Assembly (NCBI GenBank): GCA_002162755.1
Contig: MAAS01000031.1
Coordinates: 56,912 to 120,911 of the forward strand
Direction of reading: 5' to 3'
Length of the DNA stretch: 64,000 nucleotides
Source: Gammaproteobacteria bacterium 50_400_T64
GTDB taxonomy: Bacteria; Pseudomonadota; Gammaproteobacteria; Pseudomonadales; Porticoccaceae
The notes under the pieces are model-generated. The model was given only the letters and a program-made list of their open reading frames with translations. It did not search any database and was not told the DNA's origin. The translations under genes were made by a program, and so were the position numbers. Positions 53,932-61,951 of the stretch are shown here, in pieces (the stretch's first letter is position 1; each line of letters begins with the position of its first letter).

Positions 53932-54240
53932 GTTGCTCTCCGGTTCAGCCTGGCCAGTAACATCGTCGTCACAGCAACAGGCGGCAAGCGGGCATTATAC
54001 GGACACACCCACAAAGCGGCTAGGAGCCTGTCAGACTTAAGGTTGCCCTACTGCGGAAAAGCCAGATAAACGACCCCACAACTAAATATTCACAAGATCT
54101 AACCGAAGTCTCGATTTCACATTGATGGCGTTGAACCGAAACGGAATATCACGCTCTAATGACCACCTCCGCAACATGCCGATGATCCATCACCTCCACC
54201 GGCCCTCAATCGACAATCCTTTTATGAAAGCCAGCACCCT
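53932..54240. other. Intergenic region between hisB and the AsmA-like gene
   Basis: This 309-bp region separates divergent genes. I see a minus-strand TATAAT at 53994-53999 but no open reading frame with a ribosome site, no hairpin terminator and no tRNA. It likely carries the promoters for both sides. Confidence 0.5.
53994..53999 (-). promoter_or_regulatory. Candidate -10 of the hisB promoter
   Basis: A perfect TATAAT on the minus strand lies about 62 bp upstream of the hisB ATG. I could not identify a convincing -35 box or a TGn extension, so this is a weak call. Confidence 0.35.
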
Positions 54241-56421
54241 ATGACAGCAGTAAAGTGGATAATTGGTACCGTTGCCGCAATCGCACTTCTCGTCGCCATC
54301 GCGGTCGCCTACCTGATGCTGGCGATAGACCCCAACAGCTACAAACCACAACTGGCCGAGCTAGCGAAAGAGCAGGATATTATTCTCAATATTGGAGGTG
54401 AGCTGAGCTGGCAATTGCTGCCCAGCCTGGCCCTCAGTATTGGCAGCACACAAATAACCAGCCCCCGTAGCGAAATACCGGCCATCCGTTTTGAACAAGC
54501 CGACCTAAGCCTGGCCTGGCTACCACTGTTTAAGCGGCAATTATCCGTAAAAGCAATTCATCTTGAAGGTGCCGATATCCGCCTGGAAACGGCAGAGCAA
54601 GCCTCGAACACCGCCATTGCCCCATTGGCCGCAGCCCCGCTTTCCACAACGGCCCTTAGCGCGGAGACATCTGATGCGGCTAGCGAAGCTGATACATCAA
54701 ATTCTCCCCCCGCTTTCACGCTGGCCATTGAAAGCCTGGCAATAACCAACAGCCGCTTGCAGCTACCATTAGGGACTGAGGCCACTAGCCCGCAACAACT
54801 CAACGATATTAACCTGCTAATTCAAGGCCTTAATCTTGACGGTGAAGCCTTCAAACTGCAGGCCGACTTTAATTACAGTGACCCCACCCTACCCGGGCCA
54901 GTGGCGGTGAAGATCGACACCGGGGCGAGCGTCGATCAGAACACCCAGGTTTTTACCCTGAGCAAAACAATGCTCGAATTATTACTCGCCGACAAACCGG
55001 CTATTGAACTTAGCCTCGATTCTCTCACCGCCGGGCAACTCGGCACCCCTCATCTGAAAATATCGGGCTTACAACTGAATAGCGCGGGGGCAAGCCTGCA
55101 GGCTTCTGTATCAATAAAAACGTCAGCAAAAACGGTTAACGACAACATTACCTTTGAAAGTGAAATCAATGTGCCACCGCTGGCTTTGCGTAAAGTACTG
55201 TCGAGCTGGGCTATCGAAATTCCCGATTTGCCCGACGAACACGCCCTGCAACACGCCAGCCTAAGACTACGCCTTAAAGGCAGTAACGAGCAGCTCGCCA
55301 TCAGCAACTTAATGCTCACACTTGATGACATCACTATTGAGGGCAATGCAGATTTTGATTTTGGCCCAACGCGCCGTGTGGCTTTGCAACTGCGCGGTAA
55401 CACTATCGATTTAAACCACTATATTGCAAGCACCAATGCAAAAAGTGCCGACGAAACAGCCGCCAATAATGGGCAGCAAAGTAGCGGTGCGGAAAACACC
55501 GAACCAGCATTAATTTTCGCCCCCCTTATTGCACCTCTGCTCTGGGTCGGCGACGGCAACGCCACCCTCGACATTAGCCTCGACGGTCTTGCTATCGATA
55601 ATATCGTCGCTGAAAAAGTGCAGCTAAAAATCAAGGCTGCGAACAACATTGTGCAAGTACAGCAACTCGCCGCCCACGTTTTTGATGGCGACATTAACGC
55701 CACCGCAACGATTAACCTGCAGCACAAAGAGCCGAAAGTGAATTTTACCAGCACAATCAGCGAGCTCTCGGTCGAACAGGCGATGACTGCCGTTAACGGC
55801 GAAGATCGTTTAGAAGCCCCTCTAACGGGTAGCCTGACGGCAAAATTCCAGGGCAAGACCCGTGGCAACAATGCTGAGCAACTGCACCAATATTTAAACG
55901 CCACTGGCGAAATCAACCTTGCCAGGCCCTACCTGAGCGCGTTTAACATCGAAAGAAGCTATTGCGATATTGCCGCACTGATAGAAAAAATACCGCATAA
56001 AACCGATTGGCCACAGGGCTCACAACTGCAGGACGTACAGGCCTCCATTCATCTTTCGGGTAAGCAAGTTTTACTTGAAAGCTACACCACCGGGCTGGGC
56101 AACATCAGCCTGAGCGGCAAAGGTATCATCGATCTCGACAAAGAACGCTTCGACCTGCTCGCCATTTCACGACTCAATGGTGACCGTACCAGCGAAGGGG
56201 GCTGCCCGGTGAAGAGCAAGCGCGTGCGCGACAAAGATATTCCTATTCGCTGTAAAGACAGCTTTGCCAACGCTGGCGGTGGTAGCTGCAAACCCGATGG
56301 CGACTTTGTAAAACAAGTAATACAAGACAAGCTGTTTAAAAAAATCGGAAAGAAAAGCGGCCTTAATGAAGATTCTGAAGAAGCCTTAAAAGGCTTGCTC
56401 AAAGGCCTTTGGGGACGCTAA
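54241..56421 (+). CDS. AsmA family protein
   Basis: The 726-residue protein has one N-terminal membrane helix (VKWIIGTVAAIALLVAIAVAYLML) and a long beta-rich periplasmic body. AsmA features are IDPNSYKPQLAELAKEQDIILNIGGELSWQLLPSLALSIG near the start and an AsmA C-terminal domain with DKERFDLLAISRL. AsmA-like proteins are proposed bridge-like phospholipid transporters to the outer membrane. It is followed 4 bp later by mutY, the E. coli-like neighbourhood in many gammaproteobacteria. Confidence 0.9.
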   Translation: MTAVKWIIGTVAAIALLVAIAVAYLMLAIDPNSYKPQLAELAKEQDIILNIGGELSWQLLPSLALSIGSTQITSPRSEIPAIRFEQADLSLAWLPLFKRQLSVKAIHLEGADIRLETAEQASNTAIAPLAAAPLSTTALSAETSDAASEADTSNSPPAFTLAIESLAITNSRLQLPLGTEATSPQQLNDINLLIQGLNLDGEAFKLQADFNYSDPTLPGPVAVKIDTGASVDQNTQVFTLSKTMLELLLADKPAIELSLDSLTAGQLGTPHLKISGLQLNSAGASLQASVSIKTSAKTVNDNITFESEINVPPLALRKVLSSWAIEIPDLPDEHALQHASLRLRLKGSNEQLAISNLMLTLDDITIEGNADFDFGPTRRVALQLRGNTIDLNHYIASTNAKSADETAANNGQQSSGAENTEPALIFAPLIAPLLWVGDGNATLDISLDGLAIDNIVAEKVQLKIKAANNIVQVQQLAAHVFDGDINATATINLQHKEPKVNFTSTISELSVEQAMTAVNGEDRLEAPLTGSLTAKFQGKTRGNNAEQLHQYLNATGEINLARPYLSAFNIERSYCDIAALIEKIPHKTDWPQGSQLQDVQASIHLSGKQVLLESYTTGLGNISLSGKGIIDLDKERFDLLAISRLNGDRTSEGGCPVKSKRVRDKDIPIRCKDSFANAGGGSCKPDGDFVKQVIQDKLFKKIGKKSGLNEDSEEALKGLLKGLWGR

Positions 56422-56425
56422 CAAT

Positions 56426-57484
56426 ATGCCCACACCCTCGTCTATGACTAACACTTTCGCCCAACGCCTGCTGCACTGGTTTGACCAGAACGGCCGCAAA
56501 GACCTGCCCTGGCAGCAGGATATTAATCCTTACCGCGTCTGGCTCTCGGAAATCATGCTACAGCAAACACAGGTCAGCACGGTCATCCCCTACTTCCAGC
56601 GCATGAGCAATCGCTGGTCAGATGTACACGCACTGGCCGCAGCCCCTCTCGATGAAGTACTGCATCAGTGGACCGGGCTTGGCTACTACGCCCGCGCGCG
56701 CAACCTACATAAAACCGCACAAATTATCAGTCGTGATCTCGACGGCATCTTCCCCGATAACGTTGAACAACTGCAAGCCTTACCGGGCATTGGCCGTTCC
56801 ACCGCCGGGGCAATCTGTGCCATCGCCCACAATCGCCACTGCGCCATACTCGACGGCAACGTCAAACGCGTACTGGCCCGCCACGACGCCATTCCCGGTT
56901 GGCCGGGTAAAACAGCCATCGCCAATCAACTCTGGGATATTGCCGAAAAACACACCCCCGCCCAACGCACTGGCGATTACACGCAAGCGATTATGGATCT
57001 CGGTGCCACCCTGTGCACACGCAGTAAACCTGCCTGCACACAATGCCCCGTCAATGCCGACTGCCTGGCCTTCACCCGAGATGAAACACAGCTTTACCCC
57101 GGTAAAAAAGCCACCAAAGCACTCCCCATACGACAGGTCTTATTGCTGATCATTCGTGACAAAAAACACCAGGTGCTGCTACAACAACGCCCTCCCAGCG
57201 GCATCTGGGGCGGCCTGTGGAGCTTCCCCGAATGCGCAAACGAGGCTGAACTTGTCACCATTTGCGCACGCTTCGGCATCAACATTAAAAGTTACCGGCT
57301 CGCCAGCACTCTGCGCCACACCTTTAGTCATTTTCATCTCGACTACACCCCCGTGCATATCGACACTCAGGGGGCCGCCAAAGGCATTGCCGACAGCAGC
57401 CAACGCTGGGTTGTGCCGAGTGCCCATGGGGAAATCGGCCTGCCCGCCCCCATCCTCACCCTGTTGAATACGCTAAAAACATAA
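56426..57484 (+). CDS. mutY: Adenine DNA glycosylase
   Basis: MutY removes adenine opposite 8-oxoguanine. The 352-residue protein has the catalytic Glu in SEIMLQQTQVSTVIPYF, the helix-hairpin-helix LQALPGIGRSTAGAICA, catalytic Asp in ILDGNVKRVL, and the 4Fe-4S cluster Cys pattern Cx6Cx2Cx5C (CTRSKPACTQCPVNADC). A NUDIX-like C-terminal domain follows (VLLQQRPPSGIWGGLWSFPE). It is upstream of yggX as in E. coli. Confidence 0.96.
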   Translation: MPTPSSMTNTFAQRLLHWFDQNGRKDLPWQQDINPYRVWLSEIMLQQTQVSTVIPYFQRMSNRWSDVHALAAAPLDEVLHQWTGLGYYARARNLHKTAQIISRDLDGIFPDNVEQLQALPGIGRSTAGAICAIAHNRHCAILDGNVKRVLARHDAIPGWPGKTAIANQLWDIAEKHTPAQRTGDYTQAIMDLGATLCTRSKPACTQCPVNADCLAFTRDETQLYPGKKATKALPIRQVLLLIIRDKKHQVLLQQRPPSGIWGGLWSFPECANEAELVTICARFGINIKSYRLASTLRHTFSHFHLDYTPVHIDTQGAAKGIADSSQRWVVPSAHGEIGLPAPILTLLNTLKT

Positions 57485-57587
57485 ATTCACTTGCTCCTGC
57501 GCTGCTGAGTTTTATACTGTGCCACCATCGTCGATACACCTTGCCACTCCACCCTATAAAGCAAGATAGACACCAAGAGGAGCCACC

Positions 57588-57860
57588 ATGAGCCGCACTC
57601 TACTCTGCCGTAAATTAAAACAGGAACTTGAAGGGCTCGACACGCCGCCCTTCCCCGGCCCCAAGGGACAAGATATTTTTGACAACGTATCAAAACAGGC
57701 CTGGGGAGAATGGGTCGCCCACCAAACCATGCTGATCAATGAAAAGCAGCTGAATATGATGGACATGACAGCCCGCACCTACCTCAACGAACAGCGCGAG
57801 AAGTTCCTTTCCGGCGAAGAATACGACGCCGCTGAAGGATATGTCGCACCGAGTAATTAA
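57588..57860 (+). CDS. yggX: Iron-binding protein YggX, protects Fe-S clusters
   Basis: The 90-residue protein matches YggX: the N-terminal LLCRKLKQELEGLDTPPFPGPKGQDIF with the conserved Cys, then WGEWVAHQTMLINEKQLNMMD and YLNEQREKFL. It takes part in oxidative-stress protection of Fe-S enzymes and is typically paired with mutY. AGAGGAG lies about six bases before the ATG. Confidence 0.95.
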   Translation: MSRTLLCRKLKQELEGLDTPPFPGPKGQDIFDNVSKQAWGEWVAHQTMLINEKQLNMMDMTARTYLNEQREKFLSGEEYDAAEGYVAPSN

Positions 57861-57918
57861 TCTGTCATCACGCCTTGACTGCACCGACACTAAACGGTTT
57901 AATACGCGCCTTCCAAAA

Positions 57919-57994
57919 GCCCGGATAGCTCAGTCGGTAGAGCAGAGGATTGAAAATCCTCGTGTCGGTGGTTCGATTCCGCCTCCGGGCACCA
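57919..57994 (+). tRNA. tRNA-Phe (GAA)
   Basis: The acceptor stem GCCCGGA pairs with TCCGGGC, the discriminator is A and CCA is encoded. The D-arm has TAGCTCAGTCGGTAGAGCA, the anticodon stem-loop GGATTGAAAATCC carries GAA, and the T-arm has GGTTCGATTCC. It is a frequent integration site, and the region downstream is rich in remnants. Confidence 0.97.
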
Positions 57995-58005
57995 TATAAC
58001 TTAAA

Positions 58006-58034
58006 GGCCTCGCAGAAATGCGGGGCTTTTTTGT
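58006..58034 (+). terminator. Terminator after tRNA-Phe
   Basis: CCTCGCA pairs with TGCGGGG around a GAAA loop, followed by CTTTTTTG. It lies about 12 bp after the CCA end. Confidence 0.85.
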
Positions 58035-58067
58035 TTCTGGCGTTTGGTCGCCCTCTGGTCTTTTAGG

Positions 58068-58235
58068 CTAGGAATTAGCTAAAGAGCTGTAGACATAGCA
58101 GAAGGCTAAATTAGAATGCCCCCAGCCTTGGGGAGGTTTACACACCCACTTATCAATAGTTGATTTCCCAGTACCCATACCATCAGCTGCTTCTCAGGTT
58201 GAGCGATCTTGATCAAAGGCAAGCTGAGTTACTTC
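58068..58235 (-). mobile_element. IS3-family transposase OrfA remnant
   Basis: The minus-strand frame reads EVTQLAFDQDRST, a stop, then EAADGMGTGKSTIDKWVCK and a tail to 58068. The helix-turn-helix (EAA..MG.GKSTIDKWV) is the hallmark of IS3-type OrfA proteins. An internal stop and truncated ends show decay. No inverted terminal repeats could be paired. Confidence 0.65.
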
Positions 58236-58361
58236 AAGTCGGCCATTCCAATGCCCATATACTGCTTAGTACCCTGCGTTTAAACAAAATAGTGTTAAAA
58301 ATTAGTATACCCAAGTTATGCCGAAAGAACCCAACCACTAAGAAAAGAGAGACTGAATATC

Positions 58362-58583
58362 ATGTTGAAATTTATACCCCTGGTTACGGTACTACTCCTA
58401 TTGAAAGGTTGCGTAATCCCTACTTGTGCTTGCCTCCCTGACCCAGAGACAGAAGAGGACACGACAGCACTAGCGAGTACGGGCGAGCGAATGCGGATGC
58501 ATAAGTTTTTTCAAGCGCAAGACGCAGAATTGCCACCTCGAAAAACACAAGACCAGCTCCTAGAAAAAGAGTCTCAGCTGTGA
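58362..58583 (+). CDS. Small putative lipoprotein
   Basis: This 73-residue frame starts with a hydrophobic stretch MLKFIPLVTVLLLLKGCVI, ending in LKGC, a non-ideal lipobox (Lys at -2 is unusual). A charged, acidic tail follows (PDPETEEDTT, RMRMHKFFQAQDAELPP). No homologue is recognised and the ribosome site is weak. It lies in the decaying region after tRNA-Phe and may or may not be expressed. Confidence 0.4.
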   Translation: MLKFIPLVTVLLLLKGCVIPTCACLPDPETEEDTTALASTGERMRMHKFFQAQDAELPPRKTQDQLLEKESQL

Positions 58584-58738
58584 CTAGAGCAATAAAATCA
58601 AACCGTTGAGGGCTATGCACAACGGGATCCGCGCGGGCAACAACAGAGACGGTATTGATAGACCGCTGATAACGATTATTTTGAGTCTTTTTGCAAAAAG
58701 TAACTTTAGCCATCAATATAGAAATAACGGGATATGCT

Positions 58739-59020
58739 ATGAAAATGATTCCAGCTATTTTAGCTCTCACCCTATTTACAACGGCAAGCAACAGTGCAGA
58801 GCCCGCTGGATCTTTAAATATGTCCTGTCAGGATTTTAGCTCGAGCGATGTAGAGAGCTTAGTTCAGCCGTATCTTGATGAAATGCTTCATACGGCTCTA
58901 ATCATGCAAGCACAAAGCTCTAATTACAATACATCTGCAGCTGCGATTCAGGCCATGGATAAAAGCCTACCCGATGTAGTGAAACGTATCTTGCTATCAA
59001 TAATCAAAGCGAATTGTTAA
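58739..59020 (+). CDS. Small secreted protein of unknown function
   Basis: The 93-residue frame begins with a signal peptide, MKMIPAILALTLFTTASNSAEP, and has two cysteines (one in NMSCQDF and one at the very C-terminus, KANC) that could pair in the periplasm. It is acidic and probably helical (SSSDVESLVQPYLDEMLHTALIM). No family is recognised; a HdeA-like acid-chaperone fold is conceivable from size and paired cysteines but unsupported. A decayed gene of similar size follows it. Confidence 0.5.
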   Translation: MKMIPAILALTLFTTASNSAEPAGSLNMSCQDFSSSDVESLVQPYLDEMLHTALIMQAQSSNYNTSAAAIQAMDKSLPDVVKRILLSIIKANC

Positions 59021-59065
59021 AAATTGGCGAAAATAATTAATTAACTAAAATACAAGGTGACAATA

Positions 59066-59354
59066 TTGAATATAAAATCAGTATCACTTGTATATAATCT
59101 TATTTTCTGCCGTATTAACTCATGCGTCGCCAACACCTAACGAATTTATCCGTTGTAATAAAAAGGCCATTTCTATAATTGATTTTTGTTTGCACGACAA
59201 TGGAAGTAACTGCTGGGTGAAATCAAAAAAAGGCCACGAATAGCGCCGCAAACGCGCATCTCTTTCTCACCAGAAAAATCACCACAAAACTAAAACTGAA
59301 AAAATTCAACGTGAGATTAAAGCCGCGAAGAACATGATAAATAAAGGGGAATAA
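59066..59354 (+). pseudogene. Decayed small secreted-protein gene
   Basis: After AAGGTGA a TTG-initiated frame reads NIKSVSLVYNLIF, a signal-like start. A one-base slip then continues as SAVLTHASPTPNEF, with cysteines in IRCNKKAI, DFCLHD and SNCWVKS, to an amber stop. Beyond that, RRKRASLSHQKNHHKTKTEKIQ continues in the same frame to 59354. The total length (289 bp) fits one frameshift and one nonsense change. A true product cannot be confirmed. Confidence 0.35.
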
Positions 59355-59377
59355 TTACATGGAACTTTTAGGAAATA

Positions 59378-59797
59378 ATGAATTTATTTATTGATATTGA
59401 TGGTGTACTTCTGGGCAAATCTCCTGATACAAGAAATCCTTGTTTAGCTAATTCAGCCGAAGAATTTTTAAAATTTTGCCTTGAGACCTTTGATTGTTAT
59501 TGGCTTACTACACACTGCAAGGGTGATGCGAGCACTGCTGTTGACTACTTAAGGCCTTACGCTGATGACAAATTCATTACGTTAGCTGAAAGAATTAGAC
59601 CGACAAACTTTAAAACATTTAAAACGGAAGCTTTATTTGGCGACTTCTTTTGGATTGATGATCAGCCTACAGCTTATGAATTTCAATATTTAGATGACAA
59701 TGACTGGCTTAAGCATTGGATCCAGGTCAATACAAGAAAAGATATTAATGAGCTGTCATCAGCGCTAAGATTTTTGAAGAAGATAATTATAGATTAG
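59378..59797 (+). CDS. HAD-like phosphatase-fold protein
   Basis: The 139-residue protein starts MNLFIDIDGVLLG, a HAD motif I (DxDGV), and has FFWIDDQP as a likely motif IV acidic pair. The LTTHCKGD region may be motif II. It is short, without a cap domain. The substrate is unknown, possibly nucleotide or phosphoprotein. It stands alone in the region after tRNA-Phe and is A/T-rich compared with the backbone. Confidence 0.6.
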   Translation: MNLFIDIDGVLLGKSPDTRNPCLANSAEEFLKFCLETFDCYWLTTHCKGDASTAVDYLRPYADDKFITLAERIRPTNFKTFKTEALFGDFFWIDDQPTAYEFQYLDDNDWLKHWIQVNTRKDINELSSALRFLKKIIID

Positions 59798-59830
59798 ATA
59801 GTTTTTTATGTGGAAAGGTTGATTTACTGG

Positions 59831-59881
59831 CCTCCCTTCGTCAGCGCCAAGTTTGATACTAATACAAACTTCGCTGGGAGG
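59831..59881. repeat. Segmented inverted repeat
   Basis: CCTCCC, CAGCG and AAGTTTG on the left pair with CAAACTT, CGCTG and GGGAGG on the right, with a short bulge and an ATACTAATA loop. It could be a folded RNA, a terminator without U-run, or a relic of a mobile element. Confidence 0.45.
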
Positions 59882-60003
59882 GCGTTCTTAGGGTTGAGGG
59901 ATAGATATAGCCTCGGCCACACGATTAGTTGATTATCAGCCACGACGTTAGATTCATTGCTATTTCTTCGTTATAGATATAGTCGTTTGAGTTACCAATA
60001 CCG

Positions 60004-60258
60004 TTAATGGCATTGCTCAATGCGATCACTTGGTTTAACACCTTCTGACAGTATGTATTCTTCAACAACAGTCTCAGCACTTAAACCAAGCGTTTTTAAA
60101 ATTAAAGCTACAACACCGGCTCTATCTTTACCTGCCGTGCAATGAAGGAGCACTGGAAAAGAATCATATTTACCAACTGACTCTATAGTGTTAGTCGACA
60201 GGGCTCTGGCAGTGCAAAGCTGTATTCTATATGGTTTAAGCCGTGTGCAACTTGCTGT
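60004..60258 (-). pseudogene. 5'-truncated tyrosine phosphatase gene
   Basis: The minus strand encodes SFPVLLHCTAGKDRAGVVALIL, with the phosphatase loop CTAGKDR (CX5R), and LGLSAETVVEEYILS, ending at 60004 (IEQCH). It matches the C-terminal half of Y_phosphatase3-type proteins. The frame opens after a stop at about 60259 and contains no usable start codon, so the N-terminal half is missing. Confidence 0.75.
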
Positions 60259-60353
60259 TTAAGTAATTTGCCCCAGAGGATAGACCGCATCATTTGCCCC
60301 ATTACGACTTGCCGTGGCAATATCTTCCGACACAAATCTAGGAGGGGCCAACA

Positions 60354-60758
60354 ATGCCCATTGCAATCACCAAAGATTCTATCGACCTTGGCCTTATCAC
60401 CAAAGATGCCGCTGCGCTCGTAACTTTTTACCGAGACACCCTGGGATTAGAAGAAGAAGGCGAAATGCAGATGCCCGGCGGCGGACATATGACGCGACTG
60501 AAGTGTGGCACCACCACCTTGAAAATTGTCGTCAATGGCAAAGAGCCGAAAGCGCTGGCGCCCCCCGGAGGTATTCGCGGTGCGACGGGGTTTCGCTACT
60601 TTACTATTTCGGTGAGTAATTTGGCGGAGGTAACGGAGGAGTGTCAGGCGGCGGGCTATAAAGTGCCGGTGCCGCCCACGGAAATAAGGCCGGGCGTTTC
60701 TATTTCGATGATTGAAGACCCCGATGGTAATTGGGTGGAGTTATTACAGGCTGATTAG
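60354..60758 (+). CDS. Glyoxalase/VOC superfamily protein
   Basis: The 134-residue protein has one vicinal-oxygen-chelate domain: AITKDSIDLGLITKDAAALVTFYRDTLGLEEEGE, MTRLKCGTTTLKIV, RYFTISVSNLAEVTEEC and IEDPDGNWVELLQ. His/Glu metal ligands are plausible at H45 and the final Glu. AGGAGG lies nine bases before the ATG. The substrate is unknown. Confidence 0.87.
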   Translation: MPIAITKDSIDLGLITKDAAALVTFYRDTLGLEEEGEMQMPGGGHMTRLKCGTTTLKIVVNGKEPKALAPPGGIRGATGFRYFTISVSNLAEVTEECQAAGYKVPVPPTEIRPGVSISMIEDPDGNWVELLQAD

Positions 60759-60816
60759 AAGCACGCCCCCCTATCCACTTTACTCCAGTGATCCAGCTCG
60801 GGGTAATGCTGGCCTA

Positions 60817-60852
60817 TGCTATAATTTCTGGCTTGCCTACGGCTAGCCGTAG
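60817..60852 (+). promoter_or_regulatory. Extended -10 promoter with palindromic operator candidate
   Basis: TGCTATAAT (60817-60825) is an extended -10 with a perfect hexamer. CTACGGCTAGCCGTAG (60837-60852), a perfect 16-bp palindrome, lies 11 bp downstream, overlapping the expected transcription start. A repressor binding there would block the operon that starts at 60914. No regulator gene was seen in the window beside it. Confidence 0.55.
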
Positions 60853-60913
60853 AAGAAACGGGGTACTGCAAACCTCGAGTCAATCCTAAAGTCAGCTTGT
60901 CTGGAATCAAACG

Positions 60914-61834
60914 ATGAAGAAAGTCCTGGTTATCCACTACTCACAAAGTGGGCAGCTCAGTAATGTGGTGCAAAATTTCACCCAGCCACTGGTTGACTCG
61001 CCCGATATGTCAGTGACCTTTGAAAACATTATACCAGGCGTCGACTACCCCTTTCCCTGGCCCTTTTTTCGTTTTTTAGACACCTTTCCCGAAGCCGTAT
61101 ACCTCGACTCACCTCCTCCTCTGCCTCTCAAGGTTGCGGAAGATGAAGACTTTGATTTGATTATTCTTGCGTATCAGGTTTGGTTTCTCTCCCCCTCTTT
61201 ACCCATTACTGGCTTTTTGCAAAGCCCAGCAGCGGCGAAACTATTAAAGGGCAAGCCGGTTATCACCCTCATTGCTTGCCGTGACATGTGGCTAATGGCT
61301 CAGGAAGAAATGAAAACGATGCTCCATGATCTGGACGCGACACTGGTGGGCAATGTCGCTCTGGTCGATGAAGCCGGCAGTATCGGTAGTTTTCTTGCCA
61401 CACCCGCATGGGTGTTGAGCGGCAAAAGGGGGCCTCATCTGGGTGGATTAATCCCACGAGCGGGTGTGGCCGATGCTGATATTGTCAACTGCAAGCGGTT
61501 CGGCGAACGCCTTGTGGAGCGCTTGACTGATAACACCCCGCTAGAACCCGACTTACTGTGTCATCTAAACGCGGTGCGGGTTAATGAGACCTTGATTGCT
61601 AGTGAGAAAACGGCGCGGCGTGCCTTTCGATTGTGGGGAAAGCTACTGCGTAGCCTCGGACCAAGCGGCTCAATTAAGCGCAAACCCGTACTACTTATCT
61701 ATGTTGTTTTCCTCACCGCCATGATATTGACCGTTGTCCCTCTGGGAATTCTCATCAAAAAAATAATCGCTCCCCTGACACGGCAGCGCATTGCTGAGCA
61801 AAAGGCCTATTTTGGCAAACCTTCGGGTTCGTGA
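60914..61834 (+). CDS. DarA-like flavodoxin-fold protein
   Basis: The 306-residue protein has a flavodoxin-like N-terminus (VLVIHYSQSGQLSNVVQNF) but a long loop, then IACRDMWLMAQEEMK and a C-terminal membrane helix (VLLIYVVFLTAMILTVVPLGIL). It resembles proteins annotated dialkylresorcinol condensing enzyme (DarA-like). With the next KAS III gene it is likely part of a small biosynthetic unit. The product cannot be named; dialkylresorcinol-type lipid is inference by family name. Confidence 0.72.
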   Translation: MKKVLVIHYSQSGQLSNVVQNFTQPLVDSPDMSVTFENIIPGVDYPFPWPFFRFLDTFPEAVYLDSPPPLPLKVAEDEDFDLIILAYQVWFLSPSLPITGFLQSPAAAKLLKGKPVITLIACRDMWLMAQEEMKTMLHDLDATLVGNVALVDEAGSIGSFLATPAWVLSGKRGPHLGGLIPRAGVADADIVNCKRFGERLVERLTDNTPLEPDLLCHLNAVRVNETLIASEKTARRAFRLWGKLLRSLGPSGSIKRKPVLLIYVVFLTAMILTVVPLGILIKKIIAPLTRQRIAEQKAYFGKPSGS

Positions 61835-61951
61835 TACTCATCATTGTGAATCCACTGTGAAGAACGCTACCTTGCATACATGCTCAGGAAGGTCTGTATT
61901 TAACGACCTTCAATCGACTAAGCCCTGCCCTATGGATAGATTTTTATACTT

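Noticed and set aside
57919-57994. tRNA-Phe as attachment site with a duplicated 3' end
   Set aside because: I found no second copy of the tRNA 3' end within the window, so no boundary can be drawn.
58160-58441. 93-residue plus-strand frame after tRNA-Phe
   Set aside because: Overlaps the IS3 OrfA remnant and has a TTG start without a ribosome site.
59831-59881. attC-like site of an integron
   Set aside because: Segmented pairing is present but no core GTTRRRY site and no integrase in the window.
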